From assembly GCA_002453315.1 (NCBI GenBank), contig DKGO01000033.1:1-16113 (forward strand): a DNA stretch of 16,113 nucleotides, written 5' to 3'. Below are positions 1-6,349 of this stretch, piece after piece. The position numbers were made by a program, and so were the translations under genes. Position 1 is the stretch's first letter, and every line of letters begins with the position of its first letter. The notes beneath the pieces were generated by a model, which saw nothing but the letters and a program-made list of their open reading frames with translations, made no database searches and was not told the DNA's origin. The DNA comes from Caryophanales bacterium UBA6768. Lineage in GTDB: Bacteria > Bacillota > Bacilli > Bacillales_D > Amphibacillaceae.

Positions 1-25
1 TCATTTTCATATTTTCAAAGTCCAT
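1..25 (-). CDS. Start of a leftward gene, probably fatty-acid metabolism (partial)
   Basis: Only the first eight codons (MDFENMKM) lie in the window; the gene continues past its left edge. The start is supported by an AGGGGG ribosome site seven bases upstream of the ATG at 25-23. The product cannot be recognised from so few residues. The clue to its role is the FadR-type operator 20 bases upstream, which in Bacillus controls acyl-CoA synthetase, acyl-CoA dehydrogenase, enoyl-CoA hydratase and ETF genes. Assignment to beta-oxidation is inference from that operator alone. Confidence 0.5.
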
Positions 26-44
26 CGTCGCTGCCCCCTATCCC

Positions 45-62
45 TGAATGAGTATTCATTCA
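45..62 (-). promoter_or_regulatory. FadR (YsiA-type) operator at the promoter of the leftward gene
   Basis: The sequence TGAATGAGTATTCATTCA is a perfect inverted repeat of seven bases around a four-base centre. It fits the published Bacillus subtilis FadR consensus TGAATGANTANTCATTCA at every defined position. On the minus strand it lies just downstream of a TATGATAAT -10 region (about 62-70), where a repressor would block transcription until long-chain acyl-CoA releases it. The -35 is weak. Confidence 0.8.
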
Positions 63-158
63 TTATCATACCAAAGAGAAGCAGGAAGAAATAGTTTAAT
101 TTTCACGCTTGCTCTTGTATCCACTTTTTCCCTGAAAACTTCCCCAATCGAAAAAAAA

Positions 159-320
159 TTATTGCTTCCGAAAGGCACGCCTTTCCGCATAGTCTACACA
201 TTTAAAGCAAACAACAATTTTCTCGCCCTTCGCATCGTAATAGCCCCTCGGCTGAACTGCCTTGTTTCGACAGAGGGAACAATATTTTTTCCACTTTCGT
301 CTGAACAGAAAACTGAACAC
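159..320 (-). CDS. Small zinc-ribbon protein, 53 residues
   Basis: This small gene uses a GTG start (320-318) behind an AGGGGG ribosome site eight bases upstream, and ends in TAA at 161-159. The protein begins with a basic stretch (FRRKWKK), then has CSLC at residues 14-17 and CFKC at 38-41. This paired CxxC spacing is that of a zinc ribbon, with a basic tail (ERRAFRKQ). It starts 48 bases after the thioesterase gene on the same strand and is probably co-transcribed with it. No specific family is recognised. The cysteine pairs and the ribosome site make it a credible gene, and zinc or RNA binding is inference. A run of eight T follows the stop codon. Confidence 0.65.
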   Translation of the reverse strand: MFSFLFRRKWKKYCSLCRNKAVQPRGYYDAKGEKIVVCFKCVDYAERRAFRKQ

Positions 321-367
321 CGTTCTTTCCCCCTACTTCAGCTTGTATCGTCTCAAAGGTTTAATAT

Positions 368-844
368 TTATTTTTTACGATTAGCCGCTCGTTGTTGGCG
401 CATCTGTCTGCGCATCGGGGCCGTTTCGAACAATTGCTTTTCCTCTTCTGTTTCTGGATAGACTTTTCTCACTGGAATCGGCTCATTCTTTTCATTTAAC
501 GCGACCATCGTCACAAATGATTCTGTCGTTAGCTTTTTCTCATCTTTAATGAGGTCATGTGCGGTTACTTTTACGTACACTTCCATCGAACTTCTTCCTG
601 TATATGTAATGTAAGCTTCGAGCGTCAGCGAATCGCCCACCTTCGCAGAAGATAGGAAATCTACAGAGTCAATCGAAGCCGTCACAACTGTCCCTCTCGC
701 ATGCTTCATCGCTGCAAGCGCAGCAATCTCATCAATATAAGCCAAAACTTTCCCACCAAATATAGTCTCTAAATGATTCGTATCAGGTGGCAACACGAGC
801 CGTGTTTGAATCGTTTTTGTTTTACTAATCGGTACACTCTCCAT
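368..844 (-). CDS. Acyl-CoA thioesterase, hotdog fold (YkhA type)
   Basis: A 158-residue hotdog-fold thioesterase that would hydrolyse acyl-CoA to free fatty acid and CoA in the cytoplasm. The hallmark is NHLETIFGGKVLAYIDE at residues 23-39, with the family's catalytic Asn (N23) and Asp (D38). VTASIDSVDFLSSAKVGD follows and is typical of the YkhA/BFIT group, which works as hexamers. I place the start at ATG 844-842, because GGAGG lies nine bases upstream. The frame stays open up to 1078, and an ATG two codons earlier lies too close to the ribosome site. The C-terminus is strongly basic (RRQMRQQRAANRKK), a common tail in this family. The small zinc-ribbon gene follows. The neighbouring FadR-controlled gene suggests a fatty-acid setting, but no FadR site is seen at this promoter. 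Confidence 0.9.
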   Translation of the reverse strand: MESVPISKTKTIQTRLVLPPDTNHLETIFGGKVLAYIDEIAALAAMKHARGTVVTASIDSVDFLSSAKVGDSLTLEAYITYTGRSSMEVYVKVTAHDLIKDEKKLTTESFVTMVALNEKNEPIPVRKVYPETEEEKQLFETAPMRRQMRQQRAANRKK

Positions 845-936
845 AATCATTCTCCTCCAGATGTCTTTTCTAAAAGCATGTGCGAAGGCAGGTTGAAAGT
901 CAACTATGCAAGTGACAGCGTGTTTTGTGCACCCTA

Positions 937-965
937 CCCGATTGCACCGACGTGTTACCGATTGT
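937..965 (+). promoter_or_regulatory. Putative LytTR direct-repeat operator
   Basis: Two 9-base repeats, CCCGATTGC (937-945) and ACCGATTGT (957-965), share CCGATTG and are 20 bases apart, on the same face of the helix. LytTR regulators bind paired direct repeats of about this size and spacing upstream of weak promoters. A -10 hexamer TATACT follows at 992-997 and no good -35 is present, as expected for an activated promoter. Autoregulation by the gene that follows is inference. Confidence 0.5.
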
Positions 966-1028
966 AAGCAGACTTTTAGCAAACGCACCACTATACTATG
1001 AGTAGAAACAAAGCAAGGAGGAAAGAGA

Positions 1029-1487
1029 ATGAAGGTCATCCTGAACATCGACAGCAGGCATGAAGACACGACGATCACAATCGAATGCCCAGAAATGAAC
1101 GAGTCGATTCAAGAAATTTTAGATTATCTCAATGAACGTGACATCGAATTCATCGTCGGTCGAAGTGGTGAGATGCAACACATTTTAAAACCGAACGACA
1201 TTCACTATTTTCAATCTCAAGGCGACACAGTATGTGCTTTCACAACAGACGGTGAGTTCAAAGTGAAAGAAAAGCTATACGAGCTTGAACAGATACTTCC
1301 ATCAAGCCGCTTCATCCGACTGTCCAAATCAGTCATCGCGAACTTATATGAATTGAGCCATTTCGAAGCATCGTTCAACGGTACGCTTTGTGTTTACTTC
1401 AAATCAGGCGTCAAAGAATACGTTTCACGACATTACGTCAGCAACATAAAAGAAGTCTTAAGAATGAATAGGAGGAAAAACAAATGA
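1029..1487 (+). CDS. LytTR-family DNA-binding regulator
   Basis: A 152-residue transcription factor without a receiver domain. The N-terminal 45 residues form a short alpha/beta region. A LytTR domain runs from about residue 48 to 145: DIHYFQSQGDTVCAFT (57-72), the recognition strand region FIRLSKSVIANL (95-106) and the closing SRHYVSNIKEVL (133-144). An AAGGAGG ribosome site precedes the ATG. Its last codon overlaps the start of a DUF3021 membrane protein by four bases (ATGA). Such LytTR plus membrane-protein pairs are known from streptococci (HdrRM, BrsRM), where the membrane protein restrains the regulator. The same logic is likely here but is inferred from gene pairing. The repeats upstream suggest it regulates itself. 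Confidence 0.9.
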   Translation: MKVILNIDSRHEDTTITIECPEMNESIQEILDYLNERDIEFIVGRSGEMQHILKPNDIHYFQSQGDTVCAFTTDGEFKVKEKLYELEQILPSSRFIRLSKSVIANLYELSHFEASFNGTLCVYFKSGVKEYVSRHYVSNIKEVLRMNRRKNK

Positions 1488-1894
1488 AAGATTTTTTATT
1501 TAGAAGTGTGATAGGCATATTTTTCGGGGCATTTCTGACAGTTTTAACCGTCCTTGGCATCGTCCTACTCGGAGAACAAGCGGTATTAGACGGCGATTTA
1601 TTCGTAAAAAACGCCCTTGGCACGATGTTTGCAGGCTGGTTCTTCTCAGCATCAGGACTCTATTTTGAAATCAGATCATTAAACTTGTTCAAACAAACAC
1701 TCCTTCACTTTATAACAGTAACGATTCTTTATTTTATCCTTGCCTTCGGAATCGGCTGGTTCCCAATCGATCCAAAAAGTGTGTTCACGGCAGTCGCACT
1801 ATTCCTAGTCCTCTATGCTGTCATTTGGATTAGCTTTTACTTGTACTTTAAAAACCAATCGAAAAGATTGAATGAGGATTTGAAGCACATTTGA
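1484..1894 (+). CDS. DUF3021 family four-helix membrane protein
   Basis: A 136-residue integral membrane protein with four predicted segments, at roughly residues 9-30, 43-61, 72-92 and 100-122, and a short basic cytoplasmic tail (KNQSKRLNEDLKHI). Length and layout fit DUF3021, a family found next to LytTR regulators in Firmicutes. It is translationally coupled to the LytTR gene through a four-base overlap and followed by a strong terminator, so the pair forms a two-gene operon. The likely role is membrane-bound control (probably inhibition) of the LytTR protein, by analogy with HdrM/BrsM. The signal it senses cannot be read from the sequence. Confidence 0.85.
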   Translation: MKDFLFRSVIGIFFGAFLTVLTVLGIVLLGEQAVLDGDLFVKNALGTMFAGWFFSASGLYFEIRSLNLFKQTLLHFITVTILYFILAFGIGWFPIDPKSVFTAVALFLVLYAVIWISFYLYFKNQSKRLNEDLKHI

Positions 1895-1906
1895 ATGTAC
1901 AGTCCG

Positions 1907-1942
1907 AAAGCTTTCTATCTCGAAAAGATAGAAGGCTTTTTT
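1907..1942 (+). terminator. Rho-independent terminator of the LytTR-DUF3021 operon
   Basis: A 14-base stem (1907-1920 with 1926-1939, one T-G wobble) with a five-base loop runs into a T tract at 1937-1942, 12 bases after the stop codon. Confidence 0.9.
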
Positions 1943-2074
1943 ATTCAAAGAAAAAAAGTAAGAAATGCAAGCCAAGCAAGTTAATCAATCGTTTAATTAA
2001 AAAAGAAAAAGTGACTAGAAGAGTATGAACGTGGAGTTTGTTAAGGAAGAAATAAAGAGAGGTGTTTGGTCTTT

Positions 2075-2088
2075 TTGACTTAAGTCAA
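2075..2088. repeat. 14-bp perfect palindrome
   Basis: TTGACTTAAGTCAA is fully self-complementary. It is enclosed by AGAGGTGT (about 2057-2064) and ATACCTCT (about 2090-2097), which also pair with one wobble, making a larger nested inverted repeat. It lies in the 268-base gap between the LytTR operon terminator and the 3' end of the convergent Fic gene. It could be a dimeric regulator site, a bidirectional transcription stop or an old element end. No T tract supports a standard terminator. Confidence 0.4.
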
Positions 2089-2162
2089 TATACCTCTTCT
2101 GCACAGTTTGACAAATTCCTTCTTTATTTTTAAAGTTTTTAGAAAAATTAAAAAAGAATCGT

Positions 2163-2942
2163 TTATCTTGTAACAATTTCCAACATGACACTTAAACTAT
2201 TTTCAAGTTCATTTGCAATCAAATTTAAAAATGGGTCGATGTTTCCACGATCCGCTTCCATAAGTGCTTTATAATACTCTTCTCGTTTTTCATTTTTAAT
2301 CACGACAGGTGGATAGCCTTCTTTCATTAGAAGAAGATTCATCAATATTCTTGCTACACGCCCATTTCCATCGTCAAAAGGATGGAGCGCAACAAACCGA
2401 TGATGCACACGTGCCGCCAACTCAACTGAATGCATATCTTCGTTCTTATAATTAATCATCGCCACTAATTTTTCCATTTCCTCGGGTACTTTCACAGGGT
2501 CGCAATAATAATGGAGCTCGCCATCCAAGGTTAAAACATGATTTGGCTTCGTTTTATACTTTCCTGGTGTAATGATTTGAACTTGGGCACCTTCCGTTCC
2601 AGTCAAAATCGTATTAATACCTTTCATTAAAAGCGCATGTAATTCTTTAATTAGGGATTCTGTTATTTGGCCATTTTCCTTAATAATATCTTGTAAATAA
2701 TCAATTGCTTCCGCATGGTTTTGTGCCTCAAGATATTCTTGCAACGTTTTTCCTTTAGAAGTCAAACCTTCCCGTAAGAAAAAAGCAGTCTCTTGTAAAG
2801 TGAGTGTATTCCCTTCAATCGCATTCGAATGATACGTCCATTCAAGTTTAAACTTTTTATTTATCGTATCTAAAAGGCTCGGTGGAATGGGACGAAACTG
2901 ATCCAATTTATTTTTCAAATGTGTGAGACGTTCAATATTCAT
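2163..2942 (-). CDS. Fic family protein, class II (AMPylase type)
   Basis: A 259-residue Fic-domain protein, a family that usually transfers AMP from ATP to a hydroxyl of a target protein. The catalytic loop HPFDDGNGR is at residues 187-195 with the active His187. The N-terminal inhibitory motif SNAIEGN (39-45) matches (S/T)xxxE(G/N), whose Glu blocks ATP binding, so the enzyme is probably self-inhibited. I chose the ATG at 2942-2940 because GGGAGG lies seven bases upstream; a TTG five codons earlier overlaps that ribosome site. A TATAAT at 2972-2977 (minus) is the likely -10. No partner antitoxin gene is needed in class II enzymes and none adjoins it. The target is unknown. Confidence 0.9.
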   Translation of the reverse strand: MNIERLTHLKNKLDQFRPIPPSLLDTINKKFKLEWTYHSNAIEGNTLTLQETAFFLREGLTSKGKTLQEYLEAQNHAEAIDYLQDIIKENGQITESLIKELHALLMKGINTILTGTEGAQVQIITPGKYKTKPNHVLTLDGELHYYCDPVKVPEEMEKLVAMINYKNEDMHSVELAARVHHRFVALHPFDDGNGRVARILMNLLLMKEGYPPVVIKNEKREEYYKALMEADRGNIDPFLNLIANELENSLSVMLEIVTR

Positions 2943-3085
2943 CACAAAACCTCCCAAAACTCATTAGGAAAATTATAACATATTTGAAATGCATTACATG
3001 TTAGAATAATTTCACACACGTTTTAATCTTTGATGATAATTTTATTATCAGAAAGCAAATAGGTGAATTTGAAAGAGGTGGCGTT

Positions 3086-3319
3086 ATGAGCATTCGTAAA
3101 GAAGACCTTTATAAATTAATTGAGCTTTTCGATGAAAACGATACAAAACTTGCATACGATCTGATCCAGGGTGTTATTGAGAAGGACAATAAAGAAGAAC
3201 TTATTGTGGAAGCAGACAACTCACCATTAACCGTAAATGAAAAAAATATTTTAGAACAAGCGGAGATTGATATTAAAAATAATGACCTCGTTGACTGGGA
3301 CAAAATCAATGAAGTATGA
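3086..3319 (+). CDS. Antitoxin-like protein of a RelBE-type module
   Basis: A 77-residue acidic protein with a GAGGTGG ribosome site before the ATG. It has an N-terminal helical region (MSIRKEDLYKLIELFDEND) and a C-terminal tail (LEQAEIDIKNNDLVDWDKI) of the kind that wraps around RelE-type toxins. The role is read mainly from context: the next frame starts 11 bases before this gene's stop and encodes a RelE-like N-terminus. I do not recognise a specific antitoxin family from the sequence alone. If its toxin is dead, as it appears, this would be an orphan antitoxin that could still repress its own promoter or counter related toxins. Confidence 0.65.
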   Translation: MSIRKEDLYKLIELFDENDTKLAYDLIQGVIEKDNKEELIVEADNSPLTVNEKNILEQAEIDIKNNDLVDWDKINEV

Positions 3320-3404
3320 AGTGAAGTTCAGAAAACCTGCATTAAAGTATTATAATAAGTTACCGCCTAATTTAAAGTTTTTTATAAATGAACCCCAGCT
3401 TTAA
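3309..3404 (+). pseudogene. RelE/ParE-type toxin, truncated to 31 residues
   Basis: The frame starts with an ATG that overlaps the end of the antitoxin-like gene by 11 bases, the usual toxin-antitoxin arrangement. It reads MKYEVKFRKPALKYYNKLPP and then NLKFFINEPQL before a TAA. The beginning closely resembles the first strand and helix of RelE-superfamily toxins, which normally run to about 85-100 residues (typically KALKxLxKLPxxxxxxI). The remaining strands with the catalytic residues are absent, and I find no continuation in another frame in the next 140 bases. The toxin therefore appears deleted at its 3' end and inactive. A frameshift in this assembly is a less likely alternative. Confidence 0.65.
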
Positions 3405-3445
3405 TAGGTTTGTTACTACGAAATACACAAAACAATCAAACTTTA

Positions 3446-3487
3446 AAACACCATCAATCCCTTGGACCACAAGAGATTATGGTGTTT
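3446..3487. terminator. Long imperfect hairpin between the RelBE remnant and the second Fic gene
   Basis: AAACACCAT (3446-3454) pairs with ATGGTGTTT (3479-3487). Inside, AATC/GATT and CTTG/CAAG continue the stem around one bulge and one mismatch, leaving a five-base loop. It sits between convergent genes and could stop transcription from either side. The T tract is short, four T on the minus-strand side. It could also be what remains of an element end. Confidence 0.5.
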
Positions 3488-3550
3488 CCTACTACTAAAG
3501 AGATAGAAAGCAATAGCTTCATTATCTTTAAGTACAAAAATTATTGTCGA

Positions 3551-4654
3551 CTAGTCAGTCATAATCCGAATTAGGTCGTATTGGTAAAAGCGACGATTTC
3601 GCTTGAAATCATTGCCAAAAATTAATTGTTTCTCTTCCAATTGTTTTAATCCCTTTCTAATGGTCGAAGGGGATAAATCAGTTAAATTATGAATGTCTTT
3701 CACCGTTGTAATTGGATGTCTAAAAAAAGTAAACCAGATTGTTTGAAGCGAAGGTTGCTCCAATGTCGTTCTACCATTAATGTATAGAGTTTCTGCTTTA
3801 TCAAGCTTGTTAAACTGACTTTTTGCCATCCGAATAGTCGCTTGTAAGAAAAACTCAATCCAGCTTTTCCAATCTGCTTGTTTATCCTTAATCGCACGTA
3901 TACCATTGAGCAATGAGTAATATTTAAATTGTTCCTTTTCTAACTCTTCACTTAAGAAAAAAATGGGAACGTCTATTACTTTCTCTTGTAATAAATACAA
4001 CACGATTAAAATACGTCCCAGGCGACCATTTCCATCTAAAAATGGGTGAATCGACTCAAATTGAGCATGGATAATCGCTGCGTTAATAATTGGATGAATC
4101 GTTTCAGTTTCTTCGTCTTCATAAGGATGTCCATTGATGTAAAATTCAAGGTTCTGCATATACTTGCCAATTTTCTGAGGCTCAGGCGAAATATAAGTAG
4201 CATCCTTAATATTTTTTGTAGGACCAATAAAATTTTGGGTTTTACGATATTCTCCCGTTATCCCTACTGAGCCCCGTGCATCTTCCATAAGCACCTGATG
4301 CAATTCTCGGATCAGTCGTTCAGTTAACGGATACCCGTTTTTAATTCTTTCTGTTCCTAATTTTATCGCTCTACTGTAATTTCTAACTTCAATCTTTTCC
4401 CAATCAGATTCTTCCGAAACTTGATCTTCCAACATATCACTAAACGTGACTTGTGAACCTTCAATTTTTGTCGATTGGACGGACTCGCTTAATGCGACTA
4501 ATTGCAAAAACGATTCACTCATAGGAGAATAGTTTAATTTTTGCTTGAGTCGCTCTATTTCTATTGACGCATCAACAGCCAACTTATAAAAACCCAGTTC
4601 TGTTTCAGCATCAAAGGAAATTGGTAAAAGGGGTAAATCATATGGCTTTAGCAT
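3551..4654 (-). CDS. Fic family protein with C-terminal winged helix
   Basis: A 367-residue Fic protein of the larger Fic_N-Fic-winged-helix type. The N-terminal region carries the inhibitory motif STKIEGS (residues 61-67, Glu65). The Fic core holds HPFLDGNGR (203-211, catalytic His203). From about residue 300 the protein continues into a winged helix (TTVKDIHNLTDLSPSTIRKG, about 316-335), which may bind DNA. AAGGAG lies eight bases before the ATG. Motifs are intact, so AMP transfer under self-inhibition is expected. It shares only the core fold with the 259-residue Fic protein 600 bases away, so the two are not a recent duplication. The target and the DNA site are unknown. Confidence 0.9.
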   Translation of the reverse strand: MLKPYDLPLLPISFDAETELGFYKLAVDASIEIERLKQKLNYSPMSESFLQLVALSESVQSTKIEGSQVTFSDMLEDQVSEESDWEKIEVRNYSRAIKLGTERIKNGYPLTERLIRELHQVLMEDARGSVGITGEYRKTQNFIGPTKNIKDATYISPEPQKIGKYMQNLEFYINGHPYEDEETETIHPIINAAIIHAQFESIHPFLDGNGRLGRILIVLYLLQEKVIDVPIFFLSEELEKEQFKYYSLLNGIRAIKDKQADWKSWIEFFLQATIRMAKSQFNKLDKAETLYINGRTTLEQPSLQTIWFTFFRHPITTVKDIHNLTDLSPSTIRKGLKQLEEKQLIFGNDFKRNRRFYQYDLIRIMTD

Positions 4655-4685
4655 TTCCGATACTCCTTACGATTATTTAATTATC

Positions 4686-4713
4686 ATTATACCCCTTAAA
4701 CACAATTTTACAA
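4686..4713 (-). promoter_or_regulatory. Sigma-A-type promoter of the larger Fic gene
   Basis: On the minus strand TTGTAA (4713-4708) and TATAAT (4691-4686) are separated by 16 bases and lie about 30 bases upstream of the ATG. Confidence 0.6.
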
Positions 4714-4764
4714 AACATACGATAATATTTTGATATTTTATACTGTAATGAGCATTCCAATTAA

Positions 4765-5157
4765 CTATTGTTCATCCACCTGATTAATCTTATTTGATAT
4801 GATGGGAATTTCTTGATTTATTTTTGTCTTTAATTCGCCGATAGGCACTTCATTCAAGTTCGGCATATGTGCGATTTGCAAGTAATAATTTGTTACCTTC
4901 CAACTTACTAGTTTGTTTTTCCGCAGTTCATTTTTTATCTCCTCACGCACGTTAACGTAATCTTGCTTTTCTATTTCAGTAAGTTGATTTCTTCGTCTAT
5001 AAGGATGCGGTGCAGTCTTCACGACGAGTGAAAATTTATACGTATCCCAAATAAAGTCCACACATATATAAATTTTCTTGTCTTCGTTTATCCACTCGTC
5101 TTGACTTATTTCATAATGCCAATCGATATGCCCTTTTCCTTGAAAAGGAAAAATCAT
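4765..5157 (-). CDS. Unrecognised protein, possibly 5'-truncated
   Basis: The frame encodes 130 residues from the first ATG (MIFPFQGKGH). No signal peptide, membrane segment or known motif is visible. It is rich in aromatic and charged residues (HIDWHYEISQDEW, IYICVDFIWDTYKF), suggesting a beta-rich soluble N-terminal half followed by helices. There is no ribosome site before this ATG. The same frame stays open for about 29 more codons upstream (to a stop near 5245) with protein-like content (FKRLTNYLFHSVTEHFPS) but no ATG, GTG or TTG. That pattern suggests a gene that lost its true start, or a rare start codon. Function unknown. Confidence 0.5.
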   Translation of the reverse strand: MIFPFQGKGHIDWHYEISQDEWINEDKKIYICVDFIWDTYKFSLVVKTAPHPYRRRNQLTEIEKQDYVNVREEIKNELRKNKLVSWKVTNYYLQIAHMPNLNEVPIGELKTKINQEIPIISNKINQVDEQ

Positions 5158-5281
5158 CGAAGGAAAATGTTCAGTTACTGAGTGAAATAAATAGTTTGTT
5201 AGTCTTTTAAAAACAAGAATTTGCTTATTTTTCTTTACGGATTAATGAGATATGTTCAAATAACCAGCAAAGAAAAGCATC

Positions 5282-5488
5282 TTATGATAATTCACTCGTA
5301 GCATAACGGAATAAATTTGGAACTTTTTTCTCCGCATCATTTGCTCCTAGACGCTCGACATATCCGCATTCCTCCTCACATACATTTGCTTGAAACGCAT
5401 CAACCAAAAAGCTACCGTCTTCCTTTTCAGTTACCGTATCCCATGCATCTTCATATAGATGACCACCACAATTTGGACAAATTTTCAC
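5282..5488 (-). CDS. Small zinc-ribbon protein, 68 residues
   Basis: It begins with a GTG (5488-5486) behind GAGGTG with eight bases between, which fixes the start. CPNC at residues 4-7 and CEEEC around 37-41 form a likely zinc site, with an acidic linker (DTVTEKEDGSF) between. It has no membrane segment and no recognisable catalytic motif. Such single zinc ribbons are common hypothetical proteins in Bacillus. It stands alone between two unrelated leftward genes. Metal binding is well supported, and any role beyond that is unknown. Confidence 0.7.
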   Translation of the reverse strand: MKICPNCGGHLYEDAWDTVTEKEDGSFLVDAFQANVCEEECGYVERLGANDAEKKVPNLFRYATSELS

Positions 5489-5707
5489 TTATTTATCACC
5501 TCAACCTTATAAACGTTTGAGTCTAGGAAAAGTAGTAAATTCTTTTAAAAAAGAAGGGCTGAGTACGACTCTCTTCCCTTCCATCCATTAAATGGTCGAA
5601 TATTCTTATTTTAATAACTCCAAAATTCCTTGGCTAAATTACTGACTAACCCGCTGATCTGTGCTTACATTTTTTCAGAAATACTTAAGCGAGCGGAATA
5701 ATGAATG

Positions 5708-6283
5708 CTAATCACAAAAATATGTATCTAATTGATCAATTTTCTTTTGCACATCAAAATCAACATGTTTTTCATGAAATCTGAAATTGTCTCCTTGATA
5801 CGTTGTAACATAGAGAATCTTGTATTCAACATCACCTGTCTCTACTTCTGTATAGGATTTTCCCCATGAAACTTTTCTAGCCATTTCGACCATTCCTGCC
5901 GGCCCGCTGGCTGCCGCTCCAATAACCCCAAGCACAGTACCTGTGATTCGATTCCCTACTCTTTGACCTTTACTCAATTGAATTTCTTTTTCAGAAATGA
6001 CCTCCTCAATCGTCTCATAATCTACTCCATAGCTTTTATTATTGCTTAACTTGACTCTAGTATCACCGAACGCAATGAAGGTTGGCCTTCTGTCATTTAG
6101 AACCGTTATATTTACACAAGCCAATCCTTTGTCTGTTCTCTCTGGATCGAACTTGACTACATTCCCAACCGAAATGGTGTGATTCTTCACTTTCGTGATA
6201 TGAAAAAATCGATTATGTCCTTCTTCATCCTTGATGAAGCCATAGCCTTTATCATCAAAGTACTTGATAACTTTGCCCCTCAT
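5708..6283 (-). CDS. Cold-shock-domain protein with a unique C-terminal domain
   Basis: A 191-residue protein. Residues 1-62 form a cold-shock domain: MRGKVIKYFDDKGYGFI carries the RNP1-like KGYGFI (12-17), and RFFHI (25-29) is RNP2-like. The domain should bind single-stranded RNA or DNA. Classic Bacillus Csp proteins end near residue 66. Here about 125 residues follow, with a glycine/alanine-rich hydrophobic stretch (GTVLGVIGAAASGPAG, 115-130) that may be a membrane-associated or hairpin segment, then a beta-rich end (VEYKILYVTTYQGDNFRF). I chose the ATG at 6283-6281 because GGAGG lies eight bases upstream; the ATG five codons earlier overlaps that site. Cold-shock-domain fusions of this sort occur in stress and conflict proteins, but I cannot name the C-terminal family. 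Confidence 0.75.
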   Translation of the reverse strand: MRGKVIKYFDDKGYGFIKDEEGHNRFFHITKVKNHTISVGNVVKFDPERTDKGLACVNITVLNDRRPTFIAFGDTRVKLSNNKSYGVDYETIEEVISEKEIQLSKGQRVGNRITGTVLGVIGAAASGPAGMVEMARKVSWGKSYTEVETGDVEYKILYVTTYQGDNFRFHEKHVDFDVQKKIDQLDTYFCD

Positions 6284-6349
6284 GACTTTGTCCTCCATTT
6301 TTCGTCTACTTCTATCGTATAAAAGTTATCGATTATTAAAAATTAACTA

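Noticed and set aside
48..461. Plus-strand open frame of 137 codons
   Set aside because: It lies antisense to the zinc-ribbon gene and the end of the thioesterase gene, both of which have ribosome sites and recognisable motifs. It has no ribosome site.
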